Shown piece by piece: positions 57,905 through 64,000 of a stretch of DNA of 64,000 nt. The stretch lies in contig JAQWOH010000038.1 in NCBI GenBank assembly GCA_029245955.1, forward strand, positions 372,001 through 436,000, read 5' to 3'. The notes under the pieces are model-generated. The model was not told the origin of the DNA, made no database searches, and worked only from the letters and a program-made list of their open reading frames with translations. The position numbers and the translations under genes are program-made. The stretch comes from Fuerstiella sp. (GTDB lineage: Bacteria > Planctomycetota > Planctomycetia > Planctomycetales > Planctomycetaceae). How positions within the stretch are numbered: the first letter of the stretch is position 1; every line of letters starts with the position of its first letter.

Positions 57905-60868
57905 CTAGATGCCAGACGTTCGCTGTTGACGCAATCGCGTAAACAATTGTGCAAATCGAGGTTCTGTGCTGTGCCCCGGTGGCTTCGGCAGTATTTCCGG
58001 AACGTCCGTGCCGAGTGAATCACCCAGCACGGAGATACACGGCACGTCCTTCTGGCCTTCTGTTGCGACATCCTTAGAGATCGGTTCCGGAACTGGCAGT
58101 GCGACACTCTCTGCGCCCGCTGCGGGCCGCAGCATCTCCTGGGCAGGTATGATGGAAATCACACGGTCGCGGGCCTGATTCAGCAGTGTTGGAGCGTAAC
58201 CGTCTTCACGGAAGGCGACGTGTACAACTTCGTCATTGGTCTGGACAGTCTGCCTGCGACCATGGGGCAGCGAAGTGACTGTGTGGCCGGGAGGCTCTGT
58301 GCTTCCAGGGGAGTTGCTGCCGAGGGAAGCGATTTGTGCGGTCATGGTGTCGCTGTTATCAACCGGGCTGTTGTCTGTCACGGTTGGTGAATCGCCCGGA
58401 CTGACAGTGCCTCTGTTCTTCTGGACGTCATCCATGGTGTAAAGCAAAGTCAGCAAACGATCAGTTTCCTTTGATTTCGTTGTGTTGAGCTTCGACTCCT
58501 GGGCCTCCCTCTCCGTTGAACGCGCAGATGTCGCTGCCACACTGTCGGAGATGGGTAACAGGATCTGCTCGTCGCTGTCATTTGCGTTGTCATCGACAAT
58601 GGCTGCGGCGGGCTGATCTGTTTGTGTCAGATCGTTTTCGGCAGACGGCAATTCAATCACCGCGTCCGTGTCGTCAATCGGAGTTCCAATATTCATGCAG
58701 ACGGCGTCCGCCGGTACCTCGTTTTCAGTCGGCTTGCCGCTCGCTTCGAATTGCCTCATGAGCTGACCGTCGATCCACGTCGTGTCGCTTTCCTGAATGT
58801 CTTCTGCGAAAACAGCCCCCGCTCCACCCGGTGGCAGCGCGTCAGACGCCGCCGCTTCTGCGATTAGCTGTTGCACGTAATCAATCGATTGATCCAGGTA
58901 TTCCGCTTCCAGGTTCGGCAACGGTGCGTCGATGTCAATCACAGGGGAAACCGCTATTGCAGTGACGGGGTGTATCTGGACGGACTCCGTCTGCTCTTCG
59001 TTCCATTCGAGGACTGGAATCGAAGATGCCGGCGATACGCCGGAAATGTCCGGAGGCCAGACGGGAGTCAGGGATGTCTCAACCAGATGAGTCCGCTGCA
59101 GCTGCTCCGGACCAACAGACCGACCCAGTTCGCACCAGGTATATCGATCGAAGACCGGTTCAGCCTGCGTCGGGCCTGTTGAGCGTGCGCGTGTCGCGCT
59201 CGGTGCGGGCCATCTTCCGGCCGGTTTCCAGCGTAAATAATGACTGAACAGCTCTTCGGCTGTATCTGATTGTGCAACCACCGGAACAGCAGTCGGGGCC
59301 AGTGTGACATCAGCTTCGACGTATTTCTCGTGCTTGCCGCCACTGGTGAGGGGACCGCCGGCAGGTCCGAGGTGATGTTCAAGACTCTGTAGGTCGGACG
59401 CATCGTCGTGGTCGTTACCGCCCTCAAAGGTCGCGGCCGGCGCGTTCATCGCATCGTTACGGGTATCGTCATATCCCGCGGTGACGTTTACAGCCGATGT
59501 TTCGGCATTTGCAGTATCCACAATCGCGTTGTCGTCTGTTCCCTTCGGAGGAACGTTGGGCTCGAATTCCGGATATTCAGACGTGCGATCGAAGAATTTG
59601 ACAGAGCTGATCTCGACGGTACCAACTGGAAGATCGTCTGTTTCGCAGGAGTCAGGCTCAAGATCGGCATCTGCGGAACGGAATGGCGTTTCGTCCGCGT
59701 CCGAATTCAGAGCTTCGGACGTCCGCGGCACAATATCGACGGGTGAGTGATCGGCAGACGGTGCCCCGAATCCAATTTCAACAACGCCCTCGCTGGCGCT
59801 GGAACTCGTTGTGGCTGACGATGCGGATTCACCGGCGCTGCCGATTTCGATGACTCCGTTCGATGACGAGGAATCGCCGGAGGAGATGAATTCGACGGAA
59901 GATTCCGTGACGGGAACGTCCTCGTGACCATCTTCCTGGTCATCAACATATGCCGACGCGTTCCAGGCGTACGGCAGATGCTGCAATCGCTGTAACGCTT
60001 CGGTTACAACGACGGCTGATACACGGGAGTTCAATTGATTTGTGCTTGCCTGGGTGCCGTCGTCTTCGACTCGAGACTGTGCCTGTTGACGAGAAGCCAT
60101 CTCATTGCAGACAACCAGGCATTCATCAGCCAGCAGACTCAGACAACGAGGACTTCCGTCTGCTGCTGCCGCAATTCTCTCAACGGCTTCAGGCTCAAAG
60201 ATGCTTCCCAGTGTGCCACCCGAATTACTGATCTGCAGGTCAAGGTACCGCACAGACTCATCGGAGCGGAGCGGCTGCAGAAAGACGTGAGTACGAATCC
60301 GTTGTGCGAAGTCGATCATGGATGGCTGTGCGAGAGTCTCCTCCAGACTAAGCGGTCCTGTAATCAGTAATCGAAGCAACTTTCGGCCGCCAGTTTCCTC
60401 CTCCAGCAGGGATCGTAGTTCGGCAAAAACGTCCTGCTCAACAAGGTGGGCGTCGTCGAGCAGGACAACGATGGGGCCCCAGAAATCAGATACCCTCTGG
60501 AGGCGTTCCAGAATGTCCCACCTGCGCACGTTGTTGGCGACTTCCTGCGATATGTCAGCATCGTCTGTCGTGCTGGTGTTTTTTAGAGATCGGTGTAGAG
60601 AGTGAAGCAGTGCGGAGGCTGATCGGACGGCTCCGCCACGCAGGAAAACCGTCTGGCTGTCCGCCTGAAGCAAGTGGCGCAGAAACTCAGCCGTAACGGT
60701 TTTTCCGCAGCCGGCGGGTCCGGTCAACACGGCCACACCCAGATCCGACCTCAGCGCATGCAGTATCGCCGGAATGATTTCACGGTGCGTCTCTGATTCA
60801 AAGAAGTCGTTTTCAGTCAGGGCTGACTGAAAAGGCTTACGGTGCAGACCAAAGCGGTGCTCGTACAT
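57905..60868 (-). CDS. ExeA-like AAA ATPase with a very long acidic C-terminal tail
   Basis: 987 residues. The N-terminal ~285 residues form an ExeA/GspA-type AAA domain: YEHRFGLHRKPFQ (family start), Walker A GPAGCGKT (50-57), Walker B IVVLLDDAH (133-141), and LLITGPLSLEE with a sensor-like arginine region. ExeA-type ATPases help assemble secretion-system or pilus components through peptidoglycan. The remaining ~700 residues are acidic, Ser/Thr/Asp-rich and probably disordered, with recurrent short strands: GVIEIGSAG, GVVEIGFGA, GTVEISSV. No transmembrane helix is seen. It precedes glgB on the same strand, but no secretion genes are adjacent. Confidence 0.87.
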   Translation of the reverse strand: MYEHRFGLHRKPFQSALTENDFFESETHREIIPAILHALRSDLGVAVLTGPAGCGKTVTAEFLRHLLQADSQTVFLRGGAVRSASALLHSLHRSLKNTSTTDDADISQEVANNVRRWDILERLQRVSDFWGPIVVLLDDAHLVEQDVFAELRSLLEEETGGRKLLRLLITGPLSLEETLAQPSMIDFAQRIRTHVFLQPLRSDESVRYLDLQISNSGGTLGSIFEPEAVERIAAAADGSPRCLSLLADECLVVCNEMASRQQAQSRVEDDGTQASTNQLNSRVSAVVVTEALQRLQHLPYAWNASAYVDDQEDGHEDVPVTESSVEFISSGDSSSSNGVIEIGSAGESASSATTSSSASEGVVEIGFGAPSADHSPVDIVPRTSEALNSDADETPFRSADADLEPDSCETDDLPVGTVEISSVKFFDRTSEYPEFEPNVPPKGTDDNAIVDTANAETSAVNVTAGYDDTRNDAMNAPAATFEGGNDHDDASDLQSLEHHLGPAGGPLTSGGKHEKYVEADVTLAPTAVPVVAQSDTAEELFSHYLRWKPAGRWPAPSATRARSTGPTQAEPVFDRYTWCELGRSVGPEQLQRTHLVETSLTPVWPPDISGVSPASSIPVLEWNEEQTESVQIHPVTAIAVSPVIDIDAPLPNLEAEYLDQSIDYVQQLIAEAAASDALPPGGAGAVFAEDIQESDTTWIDGQLMRQFEASGKPTENEVPADAVCMNIGTPIDDTDAVIELPSAENDLTQTDQPAAAIVDDNANDSDEQILLPISDSVAATSARSTEREAQESKLNTTKSKETDRLLTLLYTMDDVQKNRGTVSPGDSPTVTDNSPVDNSDTMTAQIASLGSNSPGSTEPPGHTVTSLPHGRRQTVQTNDEVVHVAFREDGYAPTLLNQARDRVISIIPAQEMLRPAAGAESVALPVPEPISKDVATEGQKDVPCISVLGDSLGTDVPEILPKPPGHSTEPRFAQLFTRLRQQRTSGI

Positions 60869-61087
60869 CCGTGTATCCGTTCGTGAGCGTCAATGGTTTC
60901 GGCAAATTGTGCCGCCGGGTCGTGTGGAGAGATTGTTCTCATCACGATTGAGGCGCAGCAGTCCGAGAAGAAGATCGAACAGGGAAAACCGGAATCTTGA
61001 GAACATCTGTCCGTGGCGGCAGGGTCGCCTCAGACTTGCACGGTTTCGTGCTTCTGCTGGTGCGTTGGGAATGCGAATTCGAACACG

Positions 61088-61618
61088 CTACGAATAGTCG
61101 GAAATATCTGCCGTAATATTGAATGACCGGCCGAGTCGATTGAGGTCATCCAGCAGACTTTGCAGGCTGAAGCCGTCTGGTACGACGATTTTCATGACCA
61201 TTTCAAAGCCTTTGCCGTTTCGTGCGCGAATTGCATGCATTCCTGCGATGTCGATACCGCGAATTGAAATCGCGGATGACAATTCACGCAGTACGCCGGG
61301 CTGATTGTCTCCGCCGACGCGCAGAGAATGGAGTTTCGCCGAGACAGGATCCGGACACTCAATACGTTCGGCGGCCGGCACTTTCAGATTGACGTCGATA
61401 CCAAACGGGCGACAGGTGTCCTGCAGGTGGTCGGTGATCACCTGAGGATCAAGGTGTTCCGGAAACTCGGCGGAGAAGATCATCGTAAAGAAGCCTCGCA
61501 CTACGGTCTGGCTGGCCTGACGCAGATCGCCGCCAAGTTCCTCCATGGCTTTGGTCACCGCCGACAGAATCCCGATTCGATTCGCGGCTGTCATTGTAAT
61601 GATGTACTCGTTAGCCAT
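61088..61618 (-). CDS. Double ACT-domain protein (GcvR-like)
   Basis: 176 residues with two ACT domains: the first begins YIITMTAANRIGILSAVTKAM, the second LHSLRVGGDNQPGVLRELS with GIDIAGMHAI. ACT domains bind amino acids and regulate enzymes or transcription; the two-ACT layout without other domain matches glycine-cleavage regulator GcvR-type proteins. It lies 30 bases after the VOC gene on the same strand, suggesting co-transcription. The ligand is unknown. Confidence 0.87.
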   Translation of the reverse strand: MANEYIITMTAANRIGILSAVTKAMEELGGDLRQASQTVVRGFFTMIFSAEFPEHLDPQVITDHLQDTCRPFGIDVNLKVPAAERIECPDPVSAKLHSLRVGGDNQPGVLRELSSAISIRGIDIAGMHAIRARNGKGFEMVMKIVVPDGFSLQSLLDDLNRLGRSFNITADISDYS

Positions 61619-61648
61619 GAGAGCCAGTCAACTGTGCTGTGGCAGACC

Positions 61649-62065
61649 TTACTGCGCGTGTGATGTACAAAGTTCCACTACATGACCATCGGGGTCTGTC
61701 AGAAAGACCTGGACTGCGCCGTCCGGACGCTCCTTTGCATCGGCCACCAGTTCCACTCCCAACGATTTGAGCGTCTCAGCGGCGGCTCGGGCATCATGAA
61801 CCTCAAACGCAAAATGGTGATTTCGGCTGCTTTTTTTCAGCATTTCATCGGGAAAACCCGCGGGGCCGCTGTCCTCATGAACTTCAATCAGATGCACCAG
61901 TGTGTCACCCGCCTGGAACCACGCACCCCCAAAATCAAAGCCAGGCCGAGGCACCTCAGTCATTCCCAGCAGACCAACATAAAATTGCCGACTGGCCTGG
62001 ACGTCCTTCACGATCAGCGTAACGTGATCGATATGTTTCACTTGAATTGGGGCAGCGGCAGACAT
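61649..62065 (-). CDS. VOC superfamily protein (glyoxalase/dioxygenase-like)
   Basis: 138 residues with the paired beta-alpha-beta-beta-beta fold. KHIDHVTLIVKDVQASRQFY begins the first module; GDTLVHLIEV and HHFAFEVHDARAAAETLKSLG the second; DPDGHVVELC ends it. Metal ligands are plausible (His in HIDHV, Glu in HLIEV, His in HHFAF, Glu in VVELC). The reaction is unknown; lactoylglutathione lyase, methylmalonyl-CoA epimerase-like and antibiotic-modifying members share this fold. Confidence 0.85.
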   Translation of the reverse strand: MSAAAPIQVKHIDHVTLIVKDVQASRQFYVGLLGMTEVPRPGFDFGGAWFQAGDTLVHLIEVHEDSGPAGFPDEMLKKSSRNHHFAFEVHDARAAAETLKSLGVELVADAKERPDGAVQVFLTDPDGHVVELCTSHAQ

Positions 62066-62733
62066 GGCAGGAAACCAGATAATGTACGGAAACTCACGTA
62101 ACGTATCATTCTGACGACAAACGGCACTCCGTACAATCGATTGGTAAAATCAGTTTGGTTTTCGATCTGGCCGGTTCTTTTCTGTATGCCGGCTTCCAGA
62201 GCCGCTGTTGTCAGCCCGTGCGACAGCTCTCAGTCGCCGCGTCTTTGTTGTTGCATGACCGGCGCAGTGGTCCGCAAAAACGTAATGAACAGCGGTGACT
62301 CGCAGTTTCGTCTTTCGAGAAAGGGGCCATCGGGTGTGTCGCCGTCACCCTGACAGAGTCGTCCCCTGAATGGCCGCCGCCACGACTTTCTGACAAACGA
62401 TGTCGCGGACTGTAACGATTCTGTGGAAAGTAGTGATTGGACCGATCGCTGACTGCCGATGATGATGTCGAGAGGCAGTATGGCTCTGCCGTTAAGTACC
62501 TGCAATGTCTGCCGAATCCCTTGTTTGGGACGACGGCTGGTATGTGACGAACTCGGCTCTGCGAACCGGAATTTGTTTCCGGGGGCGACCACAACAACGC
62601 AAGTTGTTGTTTTGGTTCGCAAGCCGAGTCTCGTCTCAATTTGCTGTACAAAGAGTATTTTTCCGGTGTCGCCCCACTGTGATCGACTGGGATCTAAGGT
62701 GGGTTCAACCGGACTGAACACGGAGGAGTAACG
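62066..62733. other. Long upstream region of the Tyr-rich gene
   Basis: About 670 bases without a credible gene; minus-strand frames (for example 62230-62745) lack domain-like character. A strong GGAGG at 62722-62726 belongs to the next gene. A promoter or small RNA could be here but is not identifiable. Confidence 0.45.
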
Positions 62734-63024
62734 ATGCGGAAACAACTCGCGATGATCGCGGCCATCTTTGTCGTGGCGATTCTCAATTCAAGCAACTACT
62801 GCGACGCAGCTCCTCCCGGACAGCCTTCGGACTGGCAGCGGTTCTATCATTACCCGTATGTTTACTACCCGCATTCGTTTCAGCAGCCGCAGCAGTACAA
62901 TAACATGTACTATAAGTACGCACCGTCAATGCGGATCCCCGTGTATAACAAGTCATGGTACAACTTCTATCCGACGGAAAAGCCCTTCCATAGTGGTCAT
63001 CACTTTATCCTGGACGTCTTCTAA
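62734..63024 (+). CDS. Small secreted Tyr-rich protein (sometimes annotated calmodulin-binding-like)
   Basis: 96 residues. A signal peptide (QLAMIAAIFVVAILNSSN) is followed by DWQRFYHYPYVYYPHSF and YYKYAPSMRIPVYNKSWYN, with about 15 tyrosines in 70 residues. Similar short proteins occur across planctomycetes and are often given the doubtful name calmodulin-binding protein; no calmodulin link is evident here. Strong expression is likely: a GGAGGA ribosome binding site sits seven bases before the ATG, and a strong terminator follows. Function unknown; a cell-envelope structural role is possible. Confidence 0.85.
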   Translation: MRKQLAMIAAIFVVAILNSSNYCDAAPPGQPSDWQRFYHYPYVYYPHSFQQPQQYNNMYYKYAPSMRIPVYNKSWYNFYPTEKPFHSGHHFILDVF

Positions 63025-63069
63025 GCAACGTCCGAAAGATTGTGATCCGAAAAGACAGAGCCCCATAAT

Positions 63070-63110
63070 GAGCCTCAGGGAGTGAATTCCTGAGGCTCGT
63101 TTCGTTTCTT
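63070..63110 (+). terminator. Rho-independent terminator of the Tyr-rich gene
   Basis: Perfect 10-bp stem GAGCCTCAGG / CCTGAGGCTC with a nine-base loop (63080-63088), followed by gtttcgtttctt. It lies 45 bases after the stop and also separates it from the convergent DUF1080 gene. Confidence 0.85.
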
Positions 63111-63132
63111 CACCGTCAGGCCGGACTACAGT

Positions 63133-63780
63133 TTACTTTGTCAAGTCAAGCAGCTTCAGGTTTCTCCAGCGGACTTCGTAAGGTCCCTGTCCTGCGCCAA
63201 TACCATGTACCTGCAGACCGATGAAGCCTTTGGGGTGCGACTTGTAGCGTTCGGCGTGTGTTAAGTCGGAAATCTGCTGTCCGTTGATCCAGGTTTGAAT
63301 TCTGTTTCCCTCTGCAACAATTCGGTAAGCGTTCCACTTACCATCCTTGAAGTGCTGGTGCGCTTTTCGGTCGCCGTCCGGTGTCATCCAGCCGCCTGCG
63401 GCTTCACCGTATACATAACCCGCCATGCCGTCGAGCGAGATTTCCACCTGCGGCCCGTTAACGCGCCCTGTCGGGGTGCCACCGGCAGTCTGCGATCGAA
63501 TCTGTACACCGGAATTCAAAGCAGTGTCGACTTTGACGTCAAACTTAAGCTCGAAGTCACCGTACAGTTGGTCTGTGCAAAGGAACGAATTCGGGCTGCC
63601 CTCAGCTGTCCTGCCCACAATTGTATCCGCTTCGATACGGTACGTGGCCGTCCCGTTCCGCTGAGTCCAGCCATCCAGATTTCTGCCGTTGAACAAATCT
63701 GCAAAGTCAGCGGCTTCAGTCAACGCTGATGTCGTGATTGTGAAAGCGAACAGGATACAGGCGGTTCTTTGGCGTTGCAT
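63133..63780 (-). CDS. Secreted DUF1080 (3-keto-disaccharide hydrolase-like) protein
   Basis: 215 residues with a signal peptide (ACILFAFTITTSALTEA). Single DUF1080 domain: FADLFNGRNLDGWTQRNG at the start, FELKFDVKVDTALNSGVQIRS, GPQVEISLDG, and WNAYRIVAEGNRIQTWING; the end GIGAGQGPYEVRWRNLKLL is standard. Probably acts on polysaccharide-derived sugars outside the cell. The next gene upstream on the same strand is another DUF1080 gene, so this is a tandem pair. Confidence 0.92.
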   Translation of the reverse strand: MQRQRTACILFAFTITTSALTEAADFADLFNGRNLDGWTQRNGTATYRIEADTIVGRTAEGSPNSFLCTDQLYGDFELKFDVKVDTALNSGVQIRSQTAGGTPTGRVNGPQVEISLDGMAGYVYGEAAGGWMTPDGDRKAHQHFKDGKWNAYRIVAEGNRIQTWINGQQISDLTHAERYKSHPKGFIGLQVHGIGAGQGPYEVRWRNLKLLDLTK

Positions 63781-63875
63781 GATAGAGTCTTTCAGCGGGG
63801 GACAATGATCAGTTGAGTCAATAGATGAGGGTGATGGGGAAACAGGATGGTGCGATCGAAAAACATGTGTATTAG

Positions 63876-64000
63876 CTAATCCAGCGGCAGGACCTGTACC
63901 TTGCGAATGCTGACTCTGCTTCCCGGGTCGTGCTGTTGAAATGCGAAGTATCCCTGTTTGTACGTCAGCGCAAAGTCCATGTATTCGTAAAGCTCATTAC
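63876..64000 (-). CDS. DUF1080 family protein, C-terminal fragment (partial)
   Basis: The last ~41 codons of a gene entering from the right edge, with the stop at 63876-63878. The residues ELYEYMDFALTYKQGYFAFQ then QHDPGSRVSIRKVQVLPLD match the end of DUF1080 domains (GYFALQ-QHDPGS pattern). The rest of the gene is outside the window. Confidence 0.75.
   Translation of the reverse strand, partial: NELYEYMDFALTYKQGYFAFQQHDPGSRVSIRKVQVLPLD

Noticed and set aside
62230..62745. 171-residue minus-strand frame upstream of the Tyr-rich gene
   Set aside because: No domain, overlaps the promoter and ribosome binding site of a strong gene, and has mixed composition typical of non-coding DNA.

Overview
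The window reads as chromosomal DNA of a planctomycete (Planctomycetota, probably a Planctomycetaceae-type marine or aquatic lineage). The evidence is the family mix: a DUF1501 protein, a DUF1549/DUF1553 cytochrome-type protein with an N-terminal CxxCH, a PVC-type protein with a C-terminal CxxCH, at least three DUF1080 proteins, a sulfatase-family remnant, twin-arginine-exported sugar-metabolism proteins, ECF sigma factors next to a Ser/Thr kinase, and a SpoVG with an inserted zinc ribbon. Genes lie on both strands in short operons separated by fairly long intergenic stretches. I see no rRNA, tRNA, IS element, prophage or CRISPR array.

Layout. 1-2.4 kb: the 3' end of a polyprenyl-synthetase-like gene and RNase D (minus). 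2.4-5.8 kb: a 1,144-residue repeat protein with a 21-bp array and a 270-bp CxxC array. 6-11 kb: a carbohydrate/organic-acid block (Gfo/Idh/MocA oxidoreductase, DUF1501, enolase-superfamily protein, creatininase family). 11-19 kb: GT2 glycosyltransferase, secreted TPR protein, HtrA-type protease, threonine synthase, a badly broken sulfatase pseudogene and a RimI-like acetyltransferase. 19.5-22.8 kb: DUF1080, then an ECF sigma / anti-sigma-like / PDZ operon. 23.6-29 kb: a methyltransferase, the large DUF1549/DUF1553 protein and an isomerase-fold protein that seems to lack its metal ligands. 29.2-35.9 kb: ECF sigma factor overlapping a Ser/Thr kinase, PhoD-like phosphatase, LysM protein, STAS protein and a YfcE-like phosphoesterase. 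36-44 kb: glucose-6-phosphate dehydrogenase, universal stress protein (with a possible structured leader), a TIM-barrel isomerase, RsmG, a GNAT protein, an SDR oxidoreductase and glycyl-tRNA synthetase. 44-52.5 kb: the giant PVC-type cytochrome protein, a concentrative nucleoside transporter, IspE coupled to a bile-acid:Na+ symporter family protein, and chorismate synthase. 52.5-62 kb: a run of minus-strand genes (SpoVG, a Cys-rich protein, a GH13 hydrolase, glycogen branching enzyme, an ExeA-like AAA ATPase with a very long acidic tail, a double-ACT protein and a VOC protein). 62.7-64 kb: a small Tyr-rich secreted protein with a clear terminator, then two DUF1080 genes, the last cut by the window edge.

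Housekeeping functions (RNase D, ThrC, RimI, Zwf, RsmG, GlyRS, IspE, AroC, GlgB) are scattered between planctomycete-specific accessory genes. The main regulatory themes are two separate ECF systems, one with a membrane anti-sigma-like partner and a PDZ protein, the other with a kinase whose N-terminus itself resembles an anti-sigma region. The most unusual structures are the exactly periodic CxxC repeat protein, the zinc-ribbon SpoVG, the ExeA-like ATPase tail, the multiply broken sulfatase, and a c-di-GMP-I-like sequence upstream of the universal stress gene.
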